NCBI GenBank assembly: GCA_002840835.1
Contig: PHCQ01000001.1
Coordinates: forward strand, 1-64,000
Source: Betaproteobacteria bacterium HGW-Betaproteobacteria-16
Lineage (GTDB): Bacteria; Pseudomonadota; Gammaproteobacteria; Burkholderiales; Burkholderiaceae_C
Reading direction: 5' to 3'
DNA length: 64,000 nt
Shown: positions 27,392-36,739 of the stretch, piece after piece
Numbering within the stretch: the stretch's first letter is position 1
Layout of the letters: each line of letters starts with the position of its first letter
Notes under the pieces: model-generated
The model's input: only the letters and a program-made list of their open reading frames with translations
What the model was told of the DNA's origin: nothing
The model's database searches: none
Made by a program: the position numbers and the translations under genes

Positions 27392-28870
27392 ATGTCGATT
27401 TCTCTCGATTTCCTTGCCCTGCCTTTGCTGGCGGCCGCTTCGCTGGTGTTCATCAGCGTGCTGGCCGGCGTGTTTTCCGCGCGGGTGGGGTTCTCGTTCC
27501 TGCTGATTTTTCTGGTCGTAGGCACGCTGGCGGGCGTCGATGGGCCTGGCGGCCTGGTGTTTGACGACTTTAGCCTGAGCTTCTGGGTCGGCAACGTGGC
27601 CCTCGCCGTGATCCTGCTGGACGGCGGGCTGCGCACCGACATCACCACCTTTCGCACGGGGCTTCGCCCGTCGCTGCTGCTGGCCACCGTGGGCGTGATC
27701 GTGTGCACGGCCATCACCGGGGCGGCGGCCTACTGGCTGCTGGATCTCTCCTGGCCGCTCGCGCTGCTGCTGGGTGCCATCGTTGGCTCCACCGACGCGG
27801 CGGCGGTGTTCTCGCTGCTCAAGTCTTCTGGCGTGAAGCTGAACGAACGCGTGGCGGCCACGCTGGAAATCGAGTCCGGCATGAACGACCCGATGGCGGT
27901 CTACCTCACGCTGACCTTCATTGGCATCGCGCTGGCCACGGCCAGCCAGGGCATGGCCGGCCTGGAGATCGACGCGATCTTCAAATCACTGCTGCAGCAG
28001 TTCGGTTGGGGCGCCTTGATGGGCGCTGCCAGCGGGTTCGGGCTGGCCGGTTTACTCAAGCGCATGGGGCGCGGTGCCGATGGCGGTGGCGGCGTTCGTG
28101 CGCTGCTGGTGGTTTCCGGCGGGCTGGCGGTGTTTGCCTTCACCACCTGGCTGGGTGGCTCCGGGTTTCTGGCGGTCTACATGATGGGGGTGATCACCGG
28201 CAACCGGGCGCGGCGCCAGGTGCGCCCCTCTCTTTCCGCCATGGACGGCTATGCATGGCTGGCGCAGGCGGGCATGTTCCTCTTGCTGGGCTTGCTGGTC
28301 ACGCCCTCTGATCTGCTGCGCACCATCTGGCCGGCGCTGGGCGTCTCGGTGGTGCTGATGTTCATTGCGCGCCCCATCTCGGTCTGGTTGTGCCTGGCAC
28401 CGCTGCATTTCAAGCGCAATGAAATCACCTTCATTTCATGGGTGGGCCTGCGCGGCGCGGTGCCGATTGTGCTGGCGGTGTTCCCGGTGATGGCCGGCGT
28501 TCAAGGCGCGCAGACCTTCTTCAATGTGGCGTTTGTGGTGGTGCTCACATCCTTGCTGTTGCAGGGATCCACCATTGCCTTGGCGGCACGCCGAACGGGC
28601 GTGGATCTGCCCGACCTCGACGACACCGAACACGCCCGACTGGTGTTTGGCGACTTCGTGCTCGACGCCACCACCCCGCTGGAGACCTTGTGCGCGTTCT
28701 ATGGCTTGCCCGTGCCGGCAGAATCACAACAGTCCGTGGGGCGCTGGCTTCGGCAGGAACTCAACCGCCCCCCCGTGGAGGGCGACAGCGCACAGCTTGG
28801 TCACGCCGAGATCAGTGTGCGCAGCATGGATGGTGAGCGCATCCAGCAGGTCGGTATCAAGCTGGGCTGA
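27392..28870 (+). CDS. Potassium/proton antiporter, CPA1 (NhaP2/CvrA type)
   Basis: A 492-residue protein with 12-13 helices and a C-terminal cytoplasmic domain from about residue 410. The ion-binding region GAIVGSTDAAAVFSLL and LEIESGMNDPMAVYLT (with ESGMND) matches NhaP2-type CPA1 exchangers, and WVGLRGAVPIVLA is the late family motif. These proteins extrude K+ or Na+ in exchange for H+ and matter in osmotic and pH adaptation. The C-terminal part resembles a TrkA_C-type regulatory domain followed by a CorC/HlyC-like end. Confidence 0.88.
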   Translation: MSISLDFLALPLLAAASLVFISVLAGVFSARVGFSFLLIFLVVGTLAGVDGPGGLVFDDFSLSFWVGNVALAVILLDGGLRTDITTFRTGLRPSLLLATVGVIVCTAITGAAAYWLLDLSWPLALLLGAIVGSTDAAAVFSLLKSSGVKLNERVAATLEIESGMNDPMAVYLTLTFIGIALATASQGMAGLEIDAIFKSLLQQFGWGALMGAASGFGLAGLLKRMGRGADGGGGVRALLVVSGGLAVFAFTTWLGGSGFLAVYMMGVITGNRARRQVRPSLSAMDGYAWLAQAGMFLLLGLLVTPSDLLRTIWPALGVSVVLMFIARPISVWLCLAPLHFKRNEITFISWVGLRGAVPIVLAVFPVMAGVQGAQTFFNVAFVVVLTSLLLQGSTIALAARRTGVDLPDLDDTEHARLVFGDFVLDATTPLETLCAFYGLPVPAESQQSVGRWLRQELNRPPVEGDSAQLGHAEISVRSMDGERIQQVGIKLG

Positions 28871-28963
28871 AAGCCACGACACAGATCCACCCGGACACTG
28901 CACCCAGACCTCACACCGGGTTTTCATGGCTGGCGGCGAGCGCCGGGCAAGGCATGGGGTATA

Positions 28964-28985
28964 TTAATAACCGTTCGGTCATTAA
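28964..28985. promoter_or_regulatory. TetR operator upstream of the RND operon
   Basis: TTAATAACCG-TT-CGGTCATTAA: 10-bp arms matching at nine positions, 7 bp before the regulator's ATG. The ACCG-N2-CGGT core is common among TetR-family efflux repressors. It would govern the regulator and the pump genes behind it. Confidence 0.7.
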
Positions 28986-28992
28986 TTGAGCC

Positions 28993-29679
28993 ATGGCAAC
29001 CCTACCCCCACAAACACCCCACGACGCTTCTGACGATGCAGAGCCGCGTCAGCGACGTAGCCGCCGCAAGGAAGCGCGTCCCGGTGAGTTGCTGGATGCG
29101 GCACTGGCACTGTTCGTCGAAAAAGGCTTTGCTGCCACCCGCGTCGAAGAGGTGGCGGCGCGCGCCGGCGTTTCCAAGGGCACGCTGTTCATCTACTTTC
29201 CCAGCAAGGAAGAGCTGTTCAAGGCGGTGGTGCGCGAGAACATTTCCGGCAAATACACCGAGTTTGGCCAGGAGCTGGAAACTTACATGGGCACCAGCGC
29301 AGAACTGGTGCGCTACTGCATGCACGAGTGGTGGCAGGAGATCGGCATGTCGGCTGCTTCGGGCATCACCAAGCTGGTGATGAGCGAGTCCGGCATGTTT
29401 CCCGAAATCGCCGCCTTCTACCAGCAGGAAGTGATCGGGCCTGGGCACGACCTGCTTCGCAAGGTGCTCCAGCGCGGCATTGACAGCGGCGAGTTCCGGC
29501 CGATGCCCATCGAGAACGCGGTGTACAGCCTGATCGCACCCATGATTTTCCTGTTGACGTGGAAGCACTCCATGGCGCCCTGTTGCCCCCCGTCGCAGCA
29601 GCTCGATCCCGTGAGCTTCATCGACACCCAGGTCAGTCTGCTGCTCGGCGGCATGCTGGCACCCACCCCCACGCGCTGA
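28993..29679 (+). CDS. TetR/AcrR family regulator of the RND pump
   Basis: A 228-residue repressor. After a basic, Glu/Arg-rich start ([13 protein letters not shown]), the HTH is [44 protein letters not shown] (about 30-75), and the ligand domain follows. It lies 25 bp upstream of the adaptor gene on the same strand, so it would be cotranscribed with, and repress, the pump. Inducers are unknown. Confidence 0.9.
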   Translation: MATLPPQTPHDASDDAEPRQRRSRRKEARPGELLDAALALFVEKGFAATRVEEVAARAGVSKGTLFIYFPSKEELFKAVVRENISGKYTEFGQELETYMGTSAELVRYCMHEWWQEIGMSAASGITKLVMSESGMFPEIAAFYQQEVIGPGHDLLRKVLQRGIDSGEFRPMPIENAVYSLIAPMIFLLTWKHSMAPCCPPSQQLDPVSFIDTQVSLLLGGMLAPTPTR

Positions 29680-29704
29680 TTCCCTCCACCTCCCGGTTGC
29701 CAGC

Positions 29705-30916
29705 ATGTCCACTCCACGCGATCGCGCTTCCTGGTTCAAATGGCTGCTCCTGGCGGCACTGGTGCTCGCCCTCGCGGGCGGGCTCTACCGGGCCATTCAG
29801 AAGAAACAATCAAAGCAGGAGATCGCCATTGCGGCGGCGCAGGCACTGCAGGTCACACCGGTCTACGAGCTTTCCAACGACGACGTCACTCAGGTTGCTT
29901 CCCTCGCACTGACCCAGACGGTCGCAGTTTCCGGTTCACTGCAGGCCATCCAGACCGCTATCGTGAAAGCCCGCGTGGCGGGCGAGTTGCGCGACCTGAC
30001 GAAACGCGAGGGCGACACGGTGGTCGCAGGTGAAGCGCTGGCCCGCGTGGACAGCACCGACTCGGAATCGCGCGTGCGTCAGGCGGCTCGCCAGGCCGAC
30101 GCGGCGCAGGCGCAGGTGGACATTGCACGCCGTGCGCTGGACAACAACCAGGCGCTGGTGCGCCAGGGGTTCATCTCGGCCACGGCCCTGGAAACGTCTA
30201 CCGCCAACCTGCGAAGCGCCGAGGCCAATCACCAGGCGGCCATGGCCGCGCTGGACATCGCTCGCAAGGCGCTCGCCGACACCACCTTGCGCTCACCACT
30301 CACGGGGCAGGTCTCTGCCCGCATGGCACAGAACGGTGAGCGTGTCGGTGTCGACGTGCGCATCCTGGACGTGGTGGATCTCTCTTCGTTTGAACTCGCG
30401 GCGGCCATTGCCCCAGCCGATGCGGTTGCGGTACGTTTGGGCCAGCCAGCAACCGTGAAGATTGAGGGCCTGATCGAGCCACTGCAGGCCACGGTGCTTC
30501 GCATCAACCCCAGCGTGCAGGCCGGTAGCCGCAGCGTGCTGGTCTACCTGCGCGTACCTGCCCAGCCGGGCATGCGCCAGGGCCTGTTCGCACAAGGCAG
30601 CATCCATACCGGGCAACTCACCGCCCTGGCCCTGCCGCTGTCGGCCGTGCGAAACGACAAACCACAGCCCTACGTGCAGGTGCTGCGCGATGGCCAAGTC
30701 AGGCATGTGCCACTGCAACCGGGCGCACAGGCCGTGCTGAACGGCGAGCCCATGCGTGTGGTTGAAGGGTTGCCCGCCGGCACAGTGGTGTTGCGCGCGC
30801 AGGCTGGGCTGATCCGTGAAGGCACATCGGTGCGCGTGGGCGCGGCTGAGGCAGGCACCGCTTCAGATTCGCAGGGCAAGCCCAATGCCCCCGGCGCTGC
30901 GGCCAACACCCACTGA
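29705..30916 (+). CDS. RND efflux periplasmic adaptor (membrane fusion protein)
   Basis: A 403-residue adaptor. An N-terminal signal-anchor helix (about 12-30) is followed by the lipoyl halves (IVKARVAGELRDLTKREGDTVVAGEALARVD and TLRSPLTGQVSARMAQNGERVGV) around an alpha-helical hairpin (about 120-190), then beta-barrel and membrane-proximal domains. There is no lipobox, so it is anchored by the N-terminal helix. It pairs with the permease 9 bp downstream. Confidence 0.92.
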   Translation: MSTPRDRASWFKWLLLAALVLALAGGLYRAIQKKQSKQEIAIAAAQALQVTPVYELSNDDVTQVASLALTQTVAVSGSLQAIQTAIVKARVAGELRDLTKREGDTVVAGEALARVDSTDSESRVRQAARQADAAQAQVDIARRALDNNQALVRQGFISATALETSTANLRSAEANHQAAMAALDIARKALADTTLRSPLTGQVSARMAQNGERVGVDVRILDVVDLSSFELAAAIAPADAVAVRLGQPATVKIEGLIEPLQATVLRINPSVQAGSRSVLVYLRVPAQPGMRQGLFAQGSIHTGQLTALALPLSAVRNDKPQPYVQVLRDGQVRHVPLQPGAQAVLNGEPMRVVEGLPAGTVVLRAQAGLIREGTSVRVGAAEAGTASDSQGKPNAPGAAANTH

Positions 30917-30925
30917 GTCCGCACC

Positions 30926-33900
30926 ATGTGGTTCACCCGCATCTCCCTGCTCAACCCGGTGTTCGCCACCATGGTGATGATCGCCTTCGTGGTGCTGGGG
31001 ATTTTCTCGTTCCAGCGGCTGCAGGTCGACCAGTTCCCCAGCATCGACTTTCCGGTGGTGGTCGTTACCACGGCGTATCCGGGTGCCTCGCCTGAAATCG
31101 TGGAGTCGGAAGTCACCAAGAAGGTAGAAGAATCCGTCAACGCGATCGCAGGTGTGAACACCATCACCTCGCGCAGCTATGAAGGGTCTTCGGTCGTCAT
31201 TGTCGAATTCCAGCTCACGGTGGATGGACGCAAGGCCGCCGAAGATGTGCGCGAAAAGATCGCGATCCTGCGGCCCGTGTTCCGCGACGAGGTGGAAGAG
31301 CCACGCGTGCTGCGCTTCGATCCTGCCAGCCGCGCCATCTGGTCGGTGGCCGTCATACCCGAAGCGATCAACGGCCAGGCCCCCAGCGGGGTCGAGCTCA
31401 CCACCTGGGCCGAACAGACGCTGAAGAAGCGCCTGGAAAACGTGCGCGGCGTGGGGTCGGTCAACCTGGTGGGTGGCACGCGGCGCGCCATCAACATCGA
31501 CCTCGACCCGGTGGCCATGGAAGCGCTCGGCGTCACCGCCGACCAGATCGCGACGGCGGTGCGCAACGAAAACCAGGACTTGCCCGTGGGTACGCTCAAA
31601 ACCGCAGAGCGTGAGCGCGTCGTGCAGGTGCTCTCGCGCCTGCAAAACCCGGACGACTTCAGCGGCATCATCGTCGCGCGCCGGGGTGGGCAAGCCATCA
31701 GGCTGGGGGAACTCGCCCGCATCACCGACGGCACCGAGGAAGTGGAGAGCCTGGCGCTCTACAACGGTCAGCGCACGCTGCTGCTGCAGGTCCAGAAGGC
31801 ACAAGACGAAAACACCATCGCCGTGACCGACGGGCTCAAGGCGGCGGTGGAGTCGCTGGCGGCCGAACTCCCCCCCGGCATGCGGCTGGAGCAGATCGCC
31901 GACGGTTCGCGACCCATCCGTGTCTCCGTGGACAACGTGCGTCGCACGCTGATCGAAGGCGCTTTGCTGACCGTGCTGATCGTTTTCCTGTTTCTCAATT
32001 CCTGGCGTTCAACCGTCATCACCGGCCTCACGTTGCCGATTGCGCTCATCGGCACGTTCTTCTTCATGAACCTGTTCGGGTTCACCATCAACATGATCAC
32101 GCTGATGGCGCTCACACTGTCGGTCGGGCTGCTGATCGACGACGCCATCGTGGTGCGCGAAAACATCGTGCGCCATGTGCAGATGGGCAAGACACCGTTC
32201 AACGCGGCCATGGACGGCACGCAGGAAATTGGCCTGGCGGTGCTGGCCACCACACTGTCCATCGTGGCAGTGTTCCTGCCCATTGGCTTCATGGGCGGCA
32301 TCATCGGCAAGTTCTTCCACGAGTTCGGTATCACCATGGTGGCTGCCGTGCTGATCTCCATGTTCGTGAGCTTCACGCTCGACCCCATGCTGTCGTCCAT
32401 CTGGCACGACCCGGCGATCGAACAACACGGCCAGCCGTTCCAGCCGAAGTCCTTGTACGACCGCACCATCGGTCGCGTCACGCACTGGTTCGACGGTGTG
32501 CAGGACGACCTGACCGAGGCCTACCAGAGTGCCTTGAAATGGTCGCTCAGGCACAAGCTGCTCACGCTGGGCCTGGCGCTGGCCACCTTTGTGGGCAGTC
32601 TTTTCATCGTGCCCGTGCTGGGCAGCGAGTTTGTGCCCAAGGCCGACTTCTCAGAAACCTCACTCAGCTTCCATACGCCCGTGGGTTCGTCCCTGCAGAC
32701 CACCGAAGCCAAGACGAAGCAGGTCGAAGCGATCTTGCGCGAGTTCCCAGAAGTGCAGTACACGCTGTCCACCATCAACACCGGCAACGCGCAGGGTGCC
32801 ATGTACGCCAGCGTCTATGTGCGCCTGGTGGACCGCAAGGACCGCTCATTGAGCGCCGACGCCATGTCGGCCCAGTTGCGCGAACGCCTGCGCAGCGTGC
32901 CGGGTATCACGGTCACGCACGTGGGCCTGCTCGACGCGGTGGGTGGCAACAAGCAGGTGGAATTTTCGCTGCAGGGCGACGACCTGGTTGAGCTGGAACG
33001 GCTGACCGCCCAGGTCATGGCGCGCATCCGCCCCATCGTCGGTCTGGTGGATCTGGACGCCAGCGTGAAGCCCAACAAGCCCACGGTCGACGTGCGCGTG
33101 CGCCGTGACATCGCGTCCGACGCGGGACTGAGCGCTGCCATGGTGGCCAACAGCCTGCGCACCCTGGTGGCCGGGCAGACCGTGGGCAACTGGCGCGCGC
33201 AGGATGGCCAGAGCTACGACGTCAACGTGCGGCTGGCGCCCGAGCAGCGAGCCCAGGCTAGCCAGTTGGAACATCTTCCCTTCATGGTGGGCAATGCCAG
33301 TGGCGATGGATCGGCCGTGGTTCGACTCGGGCAGATCGCCGAGGTGGTCGAATCCACCGGCCCCAACCAGATCAACCGCCGCAACCTCAACCGCGAAGTG
33401 GCCATCAACGCCAACGTGTATGGTCGCTCGGCCGGCGAGGTCTCGACCGAGATCCGGCAAGTGCTCGACACCATCCAGTTTCCGCCCGGCTACCGCTACG
33501 AGTTTGGTGGTTCCACCAAGAACATGGAAGAGTCGTTCGGCTACGCCCTGTCGGCGTTGGCGCTGGCCGTGGTCTTCATCTACATGATTCTGGCCAGCCA
33601 GTTCCAGAGCTTTCTGCAGCCGCTGGCGCTCATGACCGCGCTACCCCTCACGCTGATCGGCGTGGTGCTCACGCTCATGATGTTTGGCTCCACCATGAGC
33701 ATGTTCTCCGTGATCGGCATCATCCTGCTGATGGGTCTGGTCACGAAAAATGCCATCCTGCTGGTCGACTTTGCCATTCGGGCCCGCGAAGGGCGGGCAG
33801 GCACGGAAGCCCTGGACCGGGAGCCTGCCCTGCTGATGGCCGCCCAGGTGCGGCTGCGCCCCATCCTCATGACCACGCTGGCCATGGTGTTCGGCATGGT

Positions 33901-34132
33901 GCCCCTGGCATTCGCACTCACTGAAGGCTCGGAACAGCGCGCACCCATGGGCCAGGCGGTCATCGGCGGCGTGATCACTTCATCCCTGTTGACCCTGGTG
34001 GTCGTTCCGGTGGTCTACTGCTACATGGACGATCTGGCCCAATGGTTCCGGCGGCGGCTGGGCCTGGCGCCTCGCGCTTTGCCTTCCACGGCCCCACCGC
34101 TTGTCACGCCAGCGCAGACAGGCGCTCAGTAA
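30926..34132 (+). CDS. RND efflux transporter permease (HAE-1 family)
   Basis: A 1068-residue inner-membrane pump with 12 helices and two large periplasmic loops. The N-terminus WFTRISLLNPVFATMVMIAFVVLGIFS is typical. The proton relay is present: LSVGLLIDDAIVV with the Asp pair in helix 4 and GLVTKNAILLVDFA with the Lys in helix 10. Such pumps export drugs, detergents or metabolites in exchange for protons. The nearest group is the AcrB/MdtB-like HAE-1 branch rather than heavy-metal CusA. Substrate range cannot be read from the sequence. Confidence 0.95.
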   Translation: MWFTRISLLNPVFATMVMIAFVVLGIFSFQRLQVDQFPSIDFPVVVVTTAYPGASPEIVESEVTKKVEESVNAIAGVNTITSRSYEGSSVVIVEFQLTVDGRKAAEDVREKIAILRPVFRDEVEEPRVLRFDPASRAIWSVAVIPEAINGQAPSGVELTTWAEQTLKKRLENVRGVGSVNLVGGTRRAINIDLDPVAMEALGVTADQIATAVRNENQDLPVGTLKTAERERVVQVLSRLQNPDDFSGIIVARRGGQAIRLGELARITDGTEEVESLALYNGQRTLLLQVQKAQDENTIAVTDGLKAAVESLAAELPPGMRLEQIADGSRPIRVSVDNVRRTLIEGALLTVLIVFLFLNSWRSTVITGLTLPIALIGTFFFMNLFGFTINMITLMALTLSVGLLIDDAIVVRENIVRHVQMGKTPFNAAMDGTQEIGLAVLATTLSIVAVFLPIGFMGGIIGKFFHEFGITMVAAVLISMFVSFTLDPMLSSIWHDPAIEQHGQPFQPKSLYDRTIGRVTHWFDGVQDDLTEAYQSALKWSLRHKLLTLGLALATFVGSLFIVPVLGSEFVPKADFSETSLSFHTPVGSSLQTTEAKTKQVEAILREFPEVQYTLSTINTGNAQGAMYASVYVRLVDRKDRSLSADAMSAQLRERLRSVPGITVTHVGLLDAVGGNKQVEFSLQGDDLVELERLTAQVMARIRPIVGLVDLDASVKPNKPTVDVRVRRDIASDAGLSAAMVANSLRTLVAGQTVGNWRAQDGQSYDVNVRLAPEQRAQASQLEHLPFMVGNASGDGSAVVRLGQIAEVVESTGPNQINRRNLNREVAINANVYGRSAGEVSTEIRQVLDTIQFPPGYRYEFGGSTKNMEESFGYALSALALAVVFIYMILASQFQSFLQPLALMTALPLTLIGVVLTLMMFGSTMSMFSVIGIILLMGLVTKNAILLVDFAIRAREGRAGTEALDREPALLMAAQVRLRPILMTTLAMVFGMVPLAFALTEGSEQRAPMGQAVIGGVITSSLLTLVVVPVVYCYMDDLAQWFRRRLGLAPRALPSTAPPLVTPAQTGAQ

Positions 34133-34152
34133 AATGCCACATCGACGTACAA

Positions 34153-34170
34153 TATACCCCAAGGAGTATA
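34153..34170. promoter_or_regulatory. 18-bp dyad overlapping the pcm ribosome site
   Basis: TATACCCC-AA-GGAGTATA, seven of eight arm positions matching. The right half contains the ribosome site (AAGGAG, 34161-34166) for the ATG at 34175, and a TACAAT -10-like hexamer (34148-34153) abuts it. The ATACCCC half-site resembles those of CsoR/FrmR-type repressors. No such regulator is in the window. Confidence 0.5.
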
Positions 34171-34174
34171 GAAA

Positions 34175-34879
34175 ATGACCGCTTCAGCCACCTCCAACCC
34201 GCTCGGCATCGATCAGGCCCGCTTCAACATGATCGAGCAACAGATCCGCCCCTGGGAGGTTCTGGATGCCCAGGTGCTGGACCTGTTGACCCGCGTCCAC
34301 CGGGAAGAATTCGCACCTGCAGCCCACCGTGCGCTGGCCTTCGCCGACATGGAACTGCCCCTCACTCACCCTGCCGTCGAAGGCAAGGTCATGCTGCCCC
34401 CTCGCGTCGAGGCGCGGATGTTGCAGGACCTGCAGCTTCAGCCCACCGACAAGGTGCTGGAAATTGGCACCGGCAGCGGACACATGGCGGCACTCATGGC
34501 CAGCCTGGCCCAGCGGGTGATCACCATCGAGATGGACGACGCACTGGCCTGCATCGCGCGCGACAACCTCCGGAAGGCCGGTATCGGCAACGTGGACGTG
34601 CGTGTGGCCGACGCCACCGCCCAGCAGTTCGCTGCCTGCAGCACCGAGGCGCCTTACAACGCCATCGTGCTCAGTGGCTCGGTGACCGAAGTGCCACCGG
34701 CCTTGCTCAACCTGCTCGCACCCGGTGGCCGCCTGGTGGCGATCGTGGGTGACGAGCCCATGATGCGCGCCACCGTCGTCACCCGCACGGCCGAAGCCGC
34801 GTTCCAGACGACCCAGCCCTGGGACACGGTGGCCCCTCGCTTGCAGAATTTTCCTGAGCCGTCCCGCTTCCACTTCTAA
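34175..34879 (+). CDS. pcm: Protein-L-isoaspartate O-methyltransferase
   Basis: A 234-residue Rossmann methyltransferase that starts repair of isoaspartyl residues. Motif I is VLEIGTGSGHMAALMA near 90-107; preceding it, MELPLTHPAVEGKVMLPPRVEARMLQDL is the PCMT substrate region, though the usual PCMT Ser/Thr loop is altered. AdoMet-binding acid residue EMDD follows. It lies between the RND permease and a rhodanese, an arrangement I believe is shared by related Comamonadaceae (recollection, not checked). Confidence 0.82.
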   Translation: MTASATSNPLGIDQARFNMIEQQIRPWEVLDAQVLDLLTRVHREEFAPAAHRALAFADMELPLTHPAVEGKVMLPPRVEARMLQDLQLQPTDKVLEIGTGSGHMAALMASLAQRVITIEMDDALACIARDNLRKAGIGNVDVRVADATAQQFAACSTEAPYNAIVLSGSVTEVPPALLNLLAPGGRLVAIVGDEPMMRATVVTRTAEAAFQTTQPWDTVAPRLQNFPEPSRFHF

Positions 34880-34897
34880 GCCAAGGCAGACCCCGCC

Positions 34898-35248
34898 ATG
34901 AACGCCATTCAGCCGGCCCAACTCGCACAGTGGCTTGAGCATGCCAAGGCACACCACCCGCATGGACCCTTGCCGGTCGTGCTGGACGTGCGCGAACCCT
35001 GGGAATTCCAGACCGCCTCAGTGACGCCCGATGGCTTTGAGCTGATCCAGATGCCCATGCGCTCCGTGCCCGCCCGCTACATGGAGCTGGACCGGAAGCG
35101 GCCGATTGCCTGCCTCTGCCACCACGGCGCACGAAGTGGGCAGGTGGTGCGATTCCTGATGGAACAGGGCTTTACCGACGTGGTCAACGTGCACGGCGGC
35201 ATCAATGCCTGGTCGCACGAAAAAGATCCTTCAGTGCCCACCTACTGA
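34898..35248 (+). CDS. Rhodanese-like domain protein
   Basis: A single rhodanese domain of 116 residues. DVREPWEFQTA begins the fold, and the active-site loop is CHHGARSG near 70-77, with the catalytic Cys preceded by another Cys (ACLC). It moves sulfane sulfur to cyanide or thiol acceptors. No signal peptide, so cytoplasmic. It starts 18 bp after pcm. Confidence 0.92.
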   Translation: MNAIQPAQLAQWLEHAKAHHPHGPLPVVLDVREPWEFQTASVTPDGFELIQMPMRSVPARYMELDRKRPIACLCHHGARSGQVVRFLMEQGFTDVVNVHGGINAWSHEKDPSVPTY

Positions 35249-35319
35249 GTCCCTGCCTCCCGGACCATCCCTCCAAGCACCAGCCGACTTTCTGTCCATC
35301 TTTCACAAAGGTTCCTGTC

Positions 35320-36678
35320 ATGACGCCCTTTTCAGCCAGCCCAACGCCCGTTCGCACCCGGTCTGCCCTGGGTCGCGCGGCCTTGGCCGCACTGTTTTCG
35401 TTCGCTGCTGCGGGCGCGCAGGCGCAGAACCTGGTGGAACTTTACGAGTCCGCCCGCAGCTTCGATGCCAGCTACCTCTCGGCACGCTCCCAATTTGACG
35501 CCAACCTCGCGCGCGCCGAACAGGCGAGAGCAGGCATCCTGCCGCAAGCGGGACTGTCGGCCGGTGCCAACTGGGGCAACGTCGATACCGCTGGCATGGG
35601 CTCCAGCCGCAGCGTCAACAACCAGAACGTGACGCTGTCTGCCAGCCAGCCGCTCTACCGCCCCGCCAACACCTTGGCTTATCAACAAGGGCAGTTGTCG
35701 GTGGATGTGGCCAGGGCACAGCTGGAAGCGGCAGAGCAAGACCTTGTCTTGCGCACCACCTCCGCCTATTTCGACGTGCTGGCCGCCATTGACACGCTTG
35801 CTTTTGTGCAGGCACAGAAGTCGGCGGTGTCGGAGCAGCTGGCGTCGGCCAAGCGCAACTTCGAGGTCGGCACCACCACCATCACCGATTCACGCGAAGC
35901 GCAAGCCCGGTTCGACCTGGTGCTGGCCCAGGAGATTGCCGCCGAGAATGACCTGCGGGTCAAACGGCTGGCCCTGGATCAGCTCGTCGGAAAGAATGCC
36001 GTGATGCCCCGACCACTGGCAGTTCCAGTCGCACTGCCGGCCATCAGTCCGGCCGACCCGGAAGCCTGGGTCGCCCAGGCCGAAACGGCACACCCCACCA
36101 TTCTGCAAGCCACGCGGGGGCTGGAGATTGCCAAGCTGGAAACCCGAAAGGCCGAAGCCGGGCACAAGCCCACACTCGATCTGGTGGGTCAGTACCAGGT
36201 CGCACGCGGCCCTTCCACGACCTTCCCGACCGCAGGCAACGTGCGCACCAACACCGCGAGCGTGGGTGTGCAATTCAACATGCCGCTGTTCGCTGGCTAC
36301 GCGATCCAGAACCGGGTCAAGGAAACCCTGGCGCTCGAAGAAAAGGCGCGCACCGACCTCGAAGCCGCCAGGCGCGGTGTCACCCAGGCCACCCGCAGCG
36401 CCTACTTTGGCGTGCTCTCCGGGCAGGGTCAGGTCAAGGCGCTGGAAGCCGCAGAAGCTTCCAGCCAGAGCGCCCTCGAAGCCAACCAGCTGGGCTATCA
36501 GGTGGGTGTGCGCATCAACATCGATGTGCTCAACGCACAGAGCCAGCTGTTCCAGACCAAGCGCGATCTGGCGCAGGCGCGATACAACGTGCTGCTGGGC
36601 CAGCTGCGCCTCAAGCAGGCCAGCGGTCAGCTCACACCCGCAGACCTGCAAGCCATCAACGCCCTGCTCGCCCAATAA
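35320..36678 (+). CDS. TolC family outer-membrane efflux protein
   Basis: A 452-residue outer-membrane channel. A signal peptide ends near AGAQAQ (about residue 35). The mature protein has the two TolC repeats, each with a long helix pair (NLVELYESARSFDASYLSARSQFDANLARAEQ; LETRKAEAGHKPTLDLVGQYQ) and beta strands. SRSVNNQNVTLSASQPLYRPAN and VGVQFNMPLFAGYAIQNRV are typical. It is probably the exit duct for the RND pump upstream, though two unrelated genes stand between them. RBS AAAGG precedes the ATG. Confidence 0.92.
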   Translation: MTPFSASPTPVRTRSALGRAALAALFSFAAAGAQAQNLVELYESARSFDASYLSARSQFDANLARAEQARAGILPQAGLSAGANWGNVDTAGMGSSRSVNNQNVTLSASQPLYRPANTLAYQQGQLSVDVARAQLEAAEQDLVLRTTSAYFDVLAAIDTLAFVQAQKSAVSEQLASAKRNFEVGTTTITDSREAQARFDLVLAQEIAAENDLRVKRLALDQLVGKNAVMPRPLAVPVALPAISPADPEAWVAQAETAHPTILQATRGLEIAKLETRKAEAGHKPTLDLVGQYQVARGPSTTFPTAGNVRTNTASVGVQFNMPLFAGYAIQNRVKETLALEEKARTDLEAARRGVTQATRSAYFGVLSGQGQVKALEAAEASSQSALEANQLGYQVGVRINIDVLNAQSQLFQTKRDLAQARYNVLLGQLRLKQASGQLTPADLQAINALLAQ

Positions 36679-36739
36679 ACCGCGCTACACTGCCCGCCAC
36701 GCAGGCGCCAAGCTCGGCCGCGATCAGTGAAGGGTTTTC

